In this document: positions 1 through 10,189 of the stretch, piece by piece | Layout of the letters: each line of letters begins with the position of its first letter | Position numbering within the stretch: the first letter of the stretch is position 1 | Assembly: GCA_946894095.1 (NCBI GenBank) | Contig: OX335657.1 | Location: 6,882,001-6,946,000 of the forward strand | Direction of reading: 5' to 3' | Source of the DNA: Incurvaria masculella | Lineage: Eukaryota > Arthropoda > Insecta > Lepidoptera > Incurvariidae | DNA length: 64,000 nt | The notes under the pieces: model-generated | Databases searched by the model: none | Told to the model about the DNA's origin: nothing | What the model saw: only the letters and a program-made list of their open reading frames with translations | Position numbers and translations under genes: made by a program

Positions 1-2025
1 TAACTGCTAATGTCTCGAGTTCATAAGCTGTATACCGTTGCTCATCGGTGCTTGTCTGACGACTAAAATATGCTACCGCTTTGAACGGTTCTTTTGCAAT
101 CGAACGTTGGAGCAATATAGCTCCAATTCCTATTTTACACGCATCGGTATGTAACTCTGTTTCTGCTTCCCTATTGTATAATGCCATAATTGGTCGGTCA
201 GACAGTTGTAATTTGAGATTTGTAAAAGCTTCTTCTTGTTCTATGTTCCATGCAAACTTTGCACTATCCTTCAGCAGTTCTGTCAGTGGTTTAGCTAAAA
301 CCGAAAAGTTTCTACAAAAACGCCTGAAGAATCCTGCCAAACCAAGAAACTGCCTGACTTGTTGTTGCGTCGATGGCCGGGGAAAATCTCTTATCGCTTC
401 GGTTTTTCTTAAGCCCGGCTTGATTCCGCTTTCCGAAAGTTCAAAACCCAGAAATTCAACTTCAGTCATGAAAAAATTGCACTTGGAAAGTTTCAGAGTT
501 AGATTAGCCATTTTTAAAAGGTCGAGAATAATTCTAAGTTTCCTCATTCCTTCTTCAAATGATGTGGATGGGATTATAATATCATCCATGTATGCCATAG
601 CAGTACCAAAGCGTGATTTACCTAATACCTTATTAATAACACGCTGGAATACAGCAGGGGCGTTTGCAAGACCGAAAGGCATTCTGTTGAACTCATATTG
701 CCCCTCAGGTGTTACAAAAGAAGTCTTGTGCTTACAGGCCTCAGCAATAGGTATCTGATAGTATCCTGAGGCCAAATCTAGTGTTATAAAATATTTGAAA
801 CCAGAAAGATCGTCTAGCTGATCTTCTATACGGGGTAGGGGATAATGTTCCTTTACAGTCTTTCGATTAAGGGCACGAAAGTCTACGCATAACCTTTTGT
901 CACCAGTCTTTTTTTTTACTATAATAATAGGGATGCTAACATTTCATCTATCATAACCCGCACTGTTGCCTTTTCACTGTGAGCTAGTCGATAAGGTCTG
1001 TAGACAACTGGTTGATCATCATTAAGTGTTATTGACATTTCACCCTCTTTTGTGCAACCCAGTTCTTTTAGATTAAAAGCAAAGCATTGACGATATTCGT
1101 TTAGTAGTTGGCAGAGTTCTTCACCTTGCGTTTTAGTTATTTTCGAATCAGTTGAAATTTCATGTAATTCTATCGGTTTGTATTGGGTTGCATTGCATTC
1201 CTTAATTCCATCACAAATGTGTTCAATTTTTAATACCTGACAGTTTTGGCTCCTTATTCTACCGTCTGTTCTAAAACCCCTAGCTACAGTTTCATCTATA
1301 TGAAACGTCATCGAGTTGTTAGTATTTTCCTTTATCATAATTTTTCCAGCTCCTTCTTTAAAATTATATAATCCTCGTAAAACCGTATGTTCTCTACCCG
1401 GTGACCACCTTGGGCCTCCTTCAATATACAAATCACCATCAAAGAGTGGTTCGGTGTACACTTCAACAATCGATATTTTATTATTACTTGCGTGTGTCGG
1501 GTGTGAAATTTTGATTCGGAATTTGTTATTTTCGTCATCTTCGTTTTTTTGGTAAGAAATTTTCAATTCATTTGCTGTTTTATTCATTACGATATGTCTT
1601 TGTTCCGTATAAGAATGGCCCACTAATAAGGGATATCGTTGAAGATATGTATCTGGTACAGCCAATACCTCAGTCACAGCCGAAACACCATCGATGCTAA
1701 TAAGCACATCACAACGCCCAATAGCTGTTACTTTTGCATTACCAAATCCATGCAAGACATCAAGATCTTTTGTAGTCCAGCTTTCAAGTATTAATTTAGC
1801 TTCTGTTTCTCGAATTAAAGTTTTATGGCTACCTAAATCGATAAAACATTCCATTTGCGACCCATTAACTATAGCCTGCTTATAGTATTTGTCATCACTT
1901 TTTTTTTTCTCGGTACTAACAACAGTTTTAACTTGGCTATCAGTAAATTTCCTTTTTTTTGTACATTCATTTTCAACGTGTCCTAGCAATGAACAATGGG
2001 TACATTTTTTATTGGTTTTAAACAT
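1..2025 (-). pseudogene. pol: Gypsy-type Pol (protease, RT, RNase H start), broken and cut by window edge
   Basis: This is the polymerase polyprotein of the same element, in the -1 frame relative to gag. From the start at 2025 it has a second CCHC knuckle (CTHCSLLGHVENEC), then an aspartic-protease-like region with IDLGS where D-S/T-G is usual, then the reverse transcriptase: PLPRIEDQLDDL, ITLDLASGYYQIP, MPFGLANAP and catalytic YMDD (codons at 581-592). The RNase H-type motif YTAYELETLAV lies at the left edge. Two lesions interrupt it. Near 925 a deletion removes about ten residues before the PIIIVKKK motif and shifts frame, so the first ORF stops at 919. Near 305-315 a one-base loss stops the RT frame after FFRRFV. 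Integrase and the 3' LTR lie outside the window. This copy is not functional as it stands. The family (Gypsy/Ty3, perhaps mag-like) is judged from the motifs alone. Confidence 0.85.
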
Positions 2026-3263
2026 GCCATACTGTAATGGCCACTTTCACCGCAATTAAAGCACTTGCTACCGAGTCTTTTATCAGCACTGGGACGACGT
2101 CTATCCATTGGCCCCATGTTGTTCGTAAGTTTGTCTTTTTTTTCTGAGCGCTTTGAAGCCTTAATGTTTCTCAGAAATGCCAGCAATTTGTCTGGGTTTT
2201 CGAATTGTACTGCTTCAGCGCCCATACGTACTGATCTATCCTCAATGCCAAAAATTATGCAATCGACAGCGTCGCGTCCCTCAATGCGACATCGGTTTAG
2301 AAGAATACTTTTTTCGTAAAAGTATTCTTCCAAAGGATCTCCAAAATGGGCTTTTTTTTCTAGCATATCGGTCAACATTTGTCCAAAATTCTCTTTACAG
2401 GGGAACGCTGAAATAAGTTTTCCCTGCCACTCAGACCAAGAAAACATTATGGATGGTAGGCTTTCATACCATCTCTTTGCCATCCCTGTCAACTTAGGCA
2501 TTGCAAAATGAATGATTTGTTTTTCCGACCATCCATAAATGTTTGCACATTCGTTTACTTTAGCCAGCCATGTTAACATAGTTTGATTTTTTTTTGTAGG
2601 GTCAAATTCGGGTACGGCATTTTGAATGGTTCCGAAATTTTCCGTTTTGCCTTTTGATAAGGTTGATGCAAGCAATTTAACCAAGTTCTCCATACCTGAG
2701 ATGTCGCGTCCACTTATACTTTCCTCTAGTGATGCCGGTCGGGGTCGTGGTCTCTCCTCATCTTCGTTCGCATCATTCATTGACAGCGAGCCGCTGCGCG
2801 ATTGCTGCCTGAGGTCTCGTCGCTGCCGACGCTGCTTTTCTGCTACGCTGCTTGAGTGCGACCGGTTCCGCTGCCTACCGCCGCTGCGAGCTGATCTCCT
2901 ACGACGATCCTGCCGCCGCCTCCGCCGCTTCTCAGCTTCGCTGCCCGAATGTGAACGGCTCCGGTCGTCATTGCTGCTGCGGGCTGCTCTTTCTTGACGC
3001 CTGCTCCTTCGCTCTCCGCCGGTCCCTGCTGATTGGCGCCGGTCAAACGGCGTTATTTGTGATTGCGTCCGGCTCTGGTTACACCTGCGGTTGTAGTCCG
3101 CATGCGCTGCACTGGACACTGGTCGTCTCAGTCGCCTCTTACTGCTACTGGTTTCACTCAACCGCGATCGCGAACGCGCGGTGCGATGATGGCTCGTGCT
3201 GACGATTGGTGGTGTGTGCCGACTTGTGCCGCGGTATCGTGATCGCGACTTATGCTTGTCCAT
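1983..3263 (-). CDS. gag: Gypsy-type retrotransposon Gag
   Basis: This is the structural (capsid/nucleocapsid) protein of the LTR element, about 426 residues. I chose the ATG at 3263 (MDKHKSRSRYRG...) because the open frame upstream begins with GTG only. The first ~170 residues are very rich in Arg and Ser (RSRSR, RRRRRQDRRRR), followed by an acidic stretch (NDANEDEE). A capsid-like region follows (FDPTKKNQTMLTWLAKVNE..., ..MAKRWYESLP). The C-terminus has a CCHC zinc knuckle (CFNCGESGHYSMAC) that would bind element RNA. The frame closes at 1983, overlapping pol by 43 bases. The SR-rich head is unusual for Gag; I infer basic RNA binding or nuclear targeting. No break was seen in this ORF. Confidence 0.85.
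   Translation of the reverse strand: MDKHKSRSRYRGTSRHTPPIVSTSHHRTARSRSRLSETSSSKRRLRRPVSSAAHADYNRRCNQSRTQSQITPFDRRQSAGTGGERRSRRQERAARSSNDDRSRSHSGSEAEKRRRRRQDRRRRSARSGGRQRNRSHSSSVAEKQRRQRRDLRQQSRSGSLSMNDANEDEERPRPRPASLEESISGRDISGMENLVKLLASTLSKGKTENFGTIQNAVPEFDPTKKNQTMLTWLAKVNECANIYGWSEKQIIHFAMPKLTGMAKRWYESLPSIMFSWSEWQGKLISAFPCKENFGQMLTDMLEKKAHFGDPLEEYFYEKSILLNRCRIEGRDAVDCIIFGIEDRSVRMGAEAVQFENPDKLLAFLRNIKASKRSEKKDKLTNNMGPMDRRRPSADKRLGSKCFNCGESGHYSMACLKPIKNVPIVHC
2004..2010 (-). promoter_or_regulatory. Candidate -1 ribosomal frameshift slippery site, gag-pol junction
   Basis: In the gag frame the message reads A AAA AAT, which fits the X XXY YYZ slippery pattern. A -1 slip there joins gag, just after its zinc knuckle, to pol, which begins with a second knuckle. 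The gag stop lies a few codons downstream. A following pseudoknot was not checked. Confidence 0.45.
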
Positions 3264-3303
3264 GGCCGATGGACGAAGAGGTTTACACTCCACTTCTGAA
3301 TTA

Positions 3304-3466
3304 TGTTAATAACACAACCGTTTAAAGAGTATTATTTATTCTCTCAAGATTACTGCATTGTCTACAGCTGTCAACAATAATGCCATAGCTGACTCATCAC
3401 AGAACATATATATAATCTCCCACCACAGAATACAATAATGCTGCAGTGTTTTCCTGTTGCCTGACA
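3304..3466 (-). repeat. 5' LTR of a Gypsy-type retrotransposon
   Basis: Read on the minus strand, the segment starts TGTCAGG and ends TTAACA, so it has TG...CA style ends. It contains a TATATATA stretch (about 3399-3413) and an AATAAA polyadenylation signal (about 3333-3340) in promoter-then-poly(A) order. It lies 40 bases upstream of the gag start codon. At 163 bp it is short for a Gypsy LTR. The partner LTR is outside the window, so the boundaries come from internal signals only. A primer-binding site was not recognised. Confidence 0.5.
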
Positions 3467-3468
3467 AT

Positions 3469-3520
3469 ATTTATTTACTTATTTATTTATTTATTTATTT
3501 ATTTACTTATTTAGTTATTT
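3469..3520. repeat. (TTTA)n microsatellite
   Basis: About 50 bp of TTTA repeats abut the outer end of the LTR. The rest of 3521-4040 holds one MITE arm (3703-3797) and AT-rich DNA with a TATATAAAG at about 3965, but no recognisable signal-peptide exon. Confidence 0.8.
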
Positions 3521-3702
3521 TTACCGTATTGGTTCTGTAGGTAGACATAATATTAATAACAACGATTGTTGTTTTTGTGTTTGTTGTATAGACAGCACCA
3601 TAAACAATATTACAAACAGACATTTTGTTTGAATCGATAGTCAAATCACGTTGCTCAAAAATTTAGTTCTTCAATGCTCGCTCGATCAAACCTGAGTCCG
3701 GT

Positions 3703-3797
3703 CACTTAAGAGGATAATGAGGTGATCAAGTTCCATAAAATGGCTCGTGCCTGTTTCCTGAGTCAAATTAAGAAGTATTTTTCTGATATATTGCACA
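3703..3797 (+). repeat. Solo arm of the ACTTAAG fold-back MITE
   Basis: It starts CACTTAAGAGGATAATGAGG and ends near AAGAAGTATTTTTCTG. It matches the left arm of the complete element at 54922-55179 along nearly its whole length. The opposite arm is absent here. It lies between the Gypsy LTR and exon 2 of gene A. Confidence 0.6.
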
Positions 3798-4040
3798 TTC
3801 AATAAATCAACTGATAGCTACGTTTATACGTTTTTCTTTTTGTTATAGATATACTTGTGTCTGTGATATACTCCGCTAATAAATTGTATATAAACACAAA
3901 AAGATTTTGCATAGATTTGATATTTTTCTTTGGCTTTTTCACTGATGTAAACATAGAATAATTATATAAAGTTGCACATTATGTTGTTTTGAATAAATAA
4001 TTATGCAAAAATAATGGCACACTTCTAACGCATCTTACAG

Positions 4041-7000
4041 ACAGAGGGTCAGATCCAAGATGCGATTGCTGAGTGGAACGAACTCTTGAACAGGATTCTA
4101 GAAATATATGAAGGACTTCAAGACTTAACCGGAATCAACCTGGCAGAGACAATTGGAGAGCTGGTCACTGTTGAACAATTGGTAAGAAAATCAAATATAT
4201 TGAGTTAAATATTCTTAAATATTGTTTTATTCTCGTCGCACTTATCTTGAGTACTGAATGATTGGGTAACAAGAACATTTATTAATACATCGCTAATATT
4301 ATTCTCAAATGCCTAAGAAATCAAGTGATACGAATTATACGAGCGGCTCGTAGCTTCGTGACGCAGTGACTTAACTTGGATGTCAGAGATCTCGGTTTAA
4401 ATTCCCGCCCTGTTCATGCACGCATTTCTATGTCGTTCTGACTTCGATAAGTCGAGCAATAAGTCTGCAATGCGAGCTGTTCCGTGGTCGTAAATCCATG
4501 TAAAACTGTAGATCCCCTTCCCTAATAGGTTAAATTTTAGAAACAAAACATATTATAAGCACTGTTCCACTCATAGTTAAAAAGGAAGTAGATATGGCAT
4601 AGAGCGCGCCAAAACTACCAATCTAACTTAAAAGTACATGCCACTCGCAACCAAAGTCGCAGATGCATTGTGTAGGGTGGAACTGAGTTGCCGAACGCTA
4701 TTTTAGAGCACATTCGCGGGCGGTGCAGATGTTTTGACTGTGTTGCATACGACACGCCGCCGGATTCACATACAATCATGGGATTTTGATCATTTTGACA
4801 TACATACATTCATAATGATACATGGTCATTTTGACCATATAGCGGAGACGAGATATCGATCGCATGCCACTTCTCATTTTTGTCTCTTCGGTGGTTCCAC
4901 TCTAACATGCCGAACCGGTCGAAAGTTTACATGTACATAGAAAACAGCAGTGCGACACTGCCGCGGCGGCAAGTGCCGTTGCCGTCCACCGCTGCCGCGT
5001 GTCGAAAGTGTATCTTTAGGTAAAACCCTTGTCATGTAAACACTGTTCATTTCACCGTTTTTAGGGTTCCGTACCCAAAGGGTGCCAACGGAACCCTATT
5101 ACTAAGCCTCCGCTGTCCGTCCGTCCGTTACAGGGCCTTATCTCATGAACCGTAATAGGTAGGCAGCTGAAATTTACACAGATGTGTATTTGTTTTGCCA
5201 CTATAACAACTAATAGGTAAAATAAAAAAAATACAAAAAATAAATGGGGCTCCATACAAAAGACGTCATTTTTTGGTGTTAAATAAATTTACGATGGTAC
5301 GGAACCCTTCGTGTGCGAGTCTGACTCGCACTTGGCCGGTTTTTTTAATACGAAACTAAAGTTACACTCTTAATAAATATGTGAATAGTGTATATAGCAC
5401 AAAAACATTAAAATGCTGTGTTTCAATTTCAGACTAATGCTTTACACTTCTTTTTGGACACCTTTGAAGACAACCTACCGCAAGAAGGTGTTTGCCTGAT
5501 AAGACTCGTTCTTAACACCGACGCAGAGGTAATTTTTTCTTCATAATGTACGAAAATTCATAATTAAGTTGTTACAATGTATAAAACTGTTAAGAGAACA
5601 AACGAACTATACATTTATTAGATTGTCAATACTGATATTAAGGTAAACTTTTTTTATCACGTGCGAAATAAGGATTAAACTCACATTGATATAAAATAAT
5701 TAACTTTTGCGAATAAAATAAAGCTAAAAAAGCGAATTTACAGCGAAATAAATATGTTCAAGATACGTTGAACTTTAAAGGACATAGCAGAGCATTCTGT
5801 AATAATCGATAAAAGCTTAGGATAGCACAATTACTGCACATATTTGTGCAGCACAATTACTGCACATATTTGTGCAGTAATTGTGCTACTCGGGCACTTG
5901 CTCGTACTCGTGCACTTGCTCGCGGGCAATGAATTACTTCCTTAAGGCGCTAGGACTAGCCAACTACTCGCGCCATACAAATGCACTTTTTAACAAATGT
6001 AATAATATTTAGTGAAACGCTTCAGCAAATCCAAATAGAACTCCAGACTGATAATGGATTGTTAATATTTTTTTATTCCATCATTTATTTAAATAATAAT
6101 AAAAATAAAAAAGTTGATTTTTCTCATTAGAAATCTGAAAGTAATTCGATTTCTAGATATAAGCAAAAACAGCATATATGCATAAACAAAAAATTCCATT
6201 TGCTTTTAGATTTCTACATTTAGTCAAAAAAGTTCGGAAATGGACACCGTTTCCGCAATGTATTTTGTATAGAAAAAGGAAACATACATTAACGAAAATA
6301 ATTCGATTCCTAGACAAGGAATCATTTATTGTAAGGATGACACTTATAATCGTCAGACTTAGTGAGTTAACTTGGGGTGCCTCGTCTAACTTTGCGATTT
6401 GGCTAGTACCAGGCCCTTAATGGTTCCATACTTGTCCATAAACCATGTTGCCGGAGATTGCTGGATGTTGTCGAGACGACGAAATCGACAGAGATTTCTT
6501 CAAGTTGAGCAACTTTAGCTGCCCGTGTACGGGTACCTTTAGGGTTTCCCGGTATGGGATCTTATTCTCGGTCGATATATTAGCCCACGCTTGAGTCGTG
6601 GCCGCCGCCGAGTCGTCGACATCAGGACCGCTTTAGCCTCCCAAACAATTTCATACTTGAACTCGATGTTAGGGTTTTCATTACTTTGGTATAGAAACGT
6701 TCAATTGGTTTATTTCTTCAGACGCAAGAGCAAGTGGTCGATCTGGTACGTGAGGTCGTTCACTACTACAGGCTGACGCGAGAGCGCAGCGAGCTGTCAG
6801 CCGAGTGCGACTCGTACGACCCTAGCAGCATGATCGGTCTGATCAACCAGCAGAACTGCAGGGCCAAGCTGCAGTCTCTCAACTTGCAGGTCACCAACTC
6901 CGGCGCCAAGGTCTGTTCCTATGTTATAAGTTATTGAAAATGTGGGATGAAAGTGCGTATTGGGAACTCATATAACATGCAACGTTAGGTTTAGCCCGAC

Positions 7001-7631
7001 ATCAGTCCGAAACGACATTGACCGAGCGTAACCGGGTACCTTAGCTAGTAATGTTCATATGTCAATAATTGGTTGTGACTTACTACCGGATAACGTAGGA
7101 GCACAATCAGTTGTAAATAATTTGAAGGTCGCTAAATAGAGCTCTTGGGTATATTTTCAAGTTACTGTATCTCAATAAATGTATGACTATTTGAACACAA
7201 TCACGAAGAAACATTTTGATTGATCCCCTCTGTTATACCGCCGTAGTTATTGATATCATGGGGCAGTATTGGTATGAATCTTGAAATGATTAGCCTTTAA
7301 CTTGTTTCATGTGTATTACGTGTTAGTATTTTCCTTTAATTTACATTTTTGTGAATTTAATCCCCGGTTTCGTTACTGTGCATACCACATAACCAATCGG
7401 CATTCCAGCAAAGTGAAAATATTTTAAGAAGATAATGAGGTGTTCAAGAATGTATGGAACATTGATGGGTGCCTGTTTACTGAGTTAAATATATACTGCA
7501 AACACTGCTTTCTGACTTTGAATGTGTAATAAATAATTAAAATTTTATTTTTACAGATCCGTCTGCAAGTTTTATCCCTAAGAGAGGTTGTATTTGAAGG
7601 TACTTCCTGCATCAACAACATATTGGGATGA
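4041..7631 (+). CDS. Gene A: small probably secreted helical protein (exons 2-5 seen, first exon missing)
   Basis: I do not recognise the family. Exons by splice sites and paralogy: 4041-4181 (47 codons), 5433-5528 (32), 6722-6910 (63) and 7557-7631 (24 plus TGA). All introns are phase 0 with GT...AG ends. The 166 visible residues are helical in character (IQDAIAEWNELLNRILEIYE; HYYRLTRERSEL). They carry four cysteines (GVC, AECD, QQNC, TSC), all kept in gene B, which suggests two disulfides in a secreted protein. By hand count exon 4 matches gene B at 39 of 63 residues and exon 2 at 25 of 47. AATAAA lies at 7706-7711, 75 bases after the stop. No signal-peptide exon was found between 3521 and 4040; in gene B it lies only 106 bases upstream of exon 2. 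The gene may therefore be broken, or its first exon may lie beyond the Gypsy insertion, left of the window. Confidence 0.75.
4341..4530 (+). repeat. SINE, tRNA-type head, 5' part (intron 2 of gene A)
   Basis: The head reads GAGCGGCTCGTAGC..., followed by the family landmark AAAACTGTAGATCCCCTTCC. It ends within the body. It is the same family as the copies at 40.7 and 41.3 kb. Confidence 0.6.
5061..5346 (+). repeat. GGTTCCGTACC interspersed repeat, copy 1
   Basis: It begins AGGGTTCCGTACCCAAAG and ends CGCACTTGGCCGG plus a T run. Internal GGGTTCCGTACC (5064-5075) and GGTACGGAACCC (5296-5307) are exact inverted repeats. The 3' end has a hairpin GTGCGAGTC/GACTCGCAC before the T run. It lies in intron 2 of gene A. 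I know this sequence type as common in Lepidoptera but cannot assign its class. Confidence 0.7.
5824..5887. repeat. 26-bp tandem duplication ending in a perfect hairpin
   Basis: AGCACAATTACTGCACA (5850-5866) and its exact reverse complement (5871-5887) are separated by TATT. The first 26 bases are duplicated directly upstream (5824-5849). It lies in intron 3 of gene A. Confidence 0.8.
7423..7530 (+). repeat. Diverged arm of the ACTTAAG fold-back MITE
   Basis: TTAAGAAGATAATGAGG followed by TGCCTGTTTACTGAGT matches the 3703 and 54922 arms with substitutions. It lies in intron 4 of gene A, just before exon 5. Confidence 0.45.
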
Positions 7632-7705
7632 AGAGCAATAACTTCTAAAGTACGCGCTGACTGAGTTTTAAACGAATTTAAGATTGATATTATTATCGTT
7701 ATATC

Positions 7706-7711
7706 AATAAA
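7706..7711 (+). terminator. Polyadenylation signal of gene A
   Basis: AATAAA lies 75 bases after the TGA of gene A, with GT-rich sequence following (GTGTGTCGTT). Confidence 0.55.
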
Positions 7712-8067
7712 GTGTGTCGTTATTACAAGAAAATATTATTTAATTAACAAGCACAAAATATATATTTGCAATAAGCAGTCCTAATATTGAAATTATCTTT
7801 TTATTGTTTTACCTAAAATAACAAATGCCTATTAATATATCTTTATATATTTTCCTCTAGGACGCTTTTTTAATTTACTAAGAAAAAACTAAAGACGAGA
7901 AAAATATACATATGTATGAGCCAGTGAAGTTTCTTTATGGGTTAATATTCACTGAGTTATTCAAATTCGCAACGGCATCAATCAGATAATTATCATACCA
8001 GAAGTATGAACAAATAAAATTAAATTTCATGAAAATTTGTCGGGGTGGCAATTAAAATTGTCTGCGC

Positions 8068-8190
8068 TTTTACATCCAGTTGGATGTAACCATGCATGAC
8101 AAAGGAAGATCTTGACATTGCACCTAGTTCCCATTTAACGTGTGCGGTTAATATCATGACAGTATGTGTGAGCCTTGAACCCATATTGAG
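8068..8190 (+). repeat. SINE tail fragment
   Basis: CATCCAGTTGGATGTAACCA through ATATCATGACAGTATGTGTG matches the 3' half of the SINE family. The 5' half is absent. The flanks (7712-8067) are AT-rich with no feature I can support. Confidence 0.5.
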
Positions 8191-8296
8191 GTCAATAAAA
8201 CAACTTTTTCTATTTTATTAATACTTAACGTTCAAATATATATTTGTACAAATATTTATTCATATCGCTTCCTTAAATTAGAACTTGCAGGTCTAA

Positions 8297-8672
8297 TTTT
8301 TTTTTTATGTGACTGGACATGGATGGCTAATACCACACCTTCTGTCATGGTATTAGCCCAACACACCACATGGAATCTAGGTGCCATGCCATGAACTTCC
8401 TTATATTGCACGGCTACATTGAACTGGATGGAAAACACGGACAATTTTCGTTGCCGCTTCGACGGATCCAATGCGATGGTACTAACCCGGGCGGGATTAA
8501 CCCTACCACCTAGTAAGTAAGGAAGGGGACCTACAGTTTAACGTGGAATCCGAACCACGGCCAGCCACTCTCAACGGTCGAATGGTCACCCATCCAAGAC
8601 CAGACCAGACCCAGCGTTGCTTAACTTCGGAGAGCGATCGTCGAAGTTTCACGCCACTGGGCCACTGAGGCT
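8297..8672 (-). repeat. SINE with 5S-rRNA-like head, near complete
   Basis: On the minus strand the head contains TGGCCCAGTGGC (a tRNA A-box-like sequence), then CCGAAGTTAAGCAACG and CTTGGATGGGTGACC, which match internal 5S rRNA promoter regions as I know them. The shared SINE body follows (CTGTAGGTCCCCTTCC, CCATCCAGTTCAATGTAGCC). The element ends in ATTAGCCATCCATGTCCAGT and an A run (T run on +). Confidence 0.75.
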
Positions 8673-9410
8673 GACAGAAAATTAAATGGTTGCATGAATT
8701 TTCTCCTATAGCGATATAAAGAATTAAATAAAATGAATTATTAAAATAAATATAGAAATTAGGGAAGAAAAATACACCTGAATATAGTTGATATAGATAT
8801 CGTTATTATACTACTGATGATTGACTAATTCGTAATTTATATTTTTCTCTCACGAAAAGTCAATAGCGCTTTCTCCGTAGAGCCATTTTCAATTTCTTTA
8901 TTCAAGAAATTTTCCACTATTATCTAAGTACGCGATTCGGTAATCGATTTCATAGTACATAATTTTACTTAATTTACAAAGTCGTAATATTCTCTGAACT
9001 TTAAATTAATTATATGTAGTCTATCCAAGCTTGGCCGACTTTAATTCTGTGCATGTGCTTGGCTTAATTATTCATTCTATTAAATTATTTAATTTGTTGC
9101 AAAAATCGACGTATTTTATATTTATGATACTGTTCACGTTATAATTACCCAATAATATAGCAAATTATTTATGTTAAGAAAATAACAAAATATATTTAAT
9201 CGGAAAAAATCAACCCATATCCTTGCGAAGTCGAAAAGCTTATTATTGGCTACTTGGCTGTGTGAATTTAGTCGCAAGTCAGTTATTACCTGCACGAGCA
9301 AACATATTCATGGCCGACTTAGTTTACTAAAGCTGGCCTATAGGAAATCTGCAAAGCAATCAGTTTAAAAATATTTACGTTATAAACATGGTAGTTAAGT
9401 AGAAAGTACC

Positions 9411-9557
9411 ATGGTAATTCCACGAGGTCACTCCCGCAGCCAACGGCAATGGAATCTCTTATGCAAGAAGATTCACGATTACTGCGACATTCTCAAGATT
9501 TGTTCGTTGTACGAGGACTATTCGCCTTACCTGGCTCGGCACAAGCTGGAATCCTAG
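9411..9557 (+). CDS. Unrecognised 48-residue ORF or terminal exon
   Basis: An ORF from ATG 9411 to TAG 9557 lies in a stretch of higher GC than its surroundings. Its product has four cysteines and aromatic residues in plausible coding style (WNLLCKKIHDYCDILKICSL). No convincing splice acceptor or promoter was seen, and it does not resemble genes A or B. It may be a last exon, a gene relic or chance. The flanks 8673-9410 and 9558-10190 are AT-rich and hold nothing else I can support. Confidence 0.25.
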   Translation: MVIPRGHSRSQRQWNLLCKKIHDYCDILKICSLYEDYSPYLARHKLES

Positions 9558-10189
9558 TCTGAGCCTGTGCGGACTTACAAACCGGCTTACCTTTCAAAAG
9601 TTATAAAGTATGTATGCTGTACGCTCCGTCTCTGTATATTATTATATACGTCAATATATTATGGTCCACTATATTTATTTCCAAGCATTCTTTCTTTTAG
9701 CCCCAAAGATACCTACTCACTTTTCGACTCAACGATTTTTTTAGCATCTAGTAGTTTAGAAGTTCGCTTTATATTTTCCATGATTGTATATAGTTTTTAT
9801 AGTAATTATGCGTTCGCACATTAAAATGGCCTACCAATACTAAGCCCTAAGTTAGGATTTTTAATACAATAACTTTAACAACAGAAGCTAAGTTGAGGCA
9901 CAAATGTTTGTGAAAAAATATAGAAATGTTAATGTATTCTATTCATTTATTTCAATGTTTGGGTCGGCTCGTTCGTGTATACTTTCCTGTGCGGCCATTC
10001 TAATAAATTATTTAAAAGTAAAACTCCTTTGCCCCCGATCATAAGATTACCCTCTTACATGTTAGTCCCCACTATAATAACATTCGTAAACAGTACACAC
10101 AGGAAACCATACAGGGTGTTCCGGTTCGACACTACGAGAGACGTACCGTCTACGTTTTGTTATTATTATTAATCACAGTATTCCAGAGT

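Noticed and set aside
81..758. 225-codon + ORF in the Gypsy pol region
   Set aside because: It is antisense to clear RT motifs, including YMDD, on the minus strand.
2626..3202. Cys/Arg/Ser-rich + ORFs
   Set aside because: They are antisense shadows of the Arg/Ser-rich gag head.
3950..4040. First exon of gene A near TATATAAAG
   Set aside because: Available ATGs stop within a few codons and no hydrophobic signal sequence exists before the acceptor at 4040.
8545..8672. 5S rRNA gene
   Set aside because: Only the internal part matches. The 5' portion is tRNA-like and the whole is joined to a SINE body.
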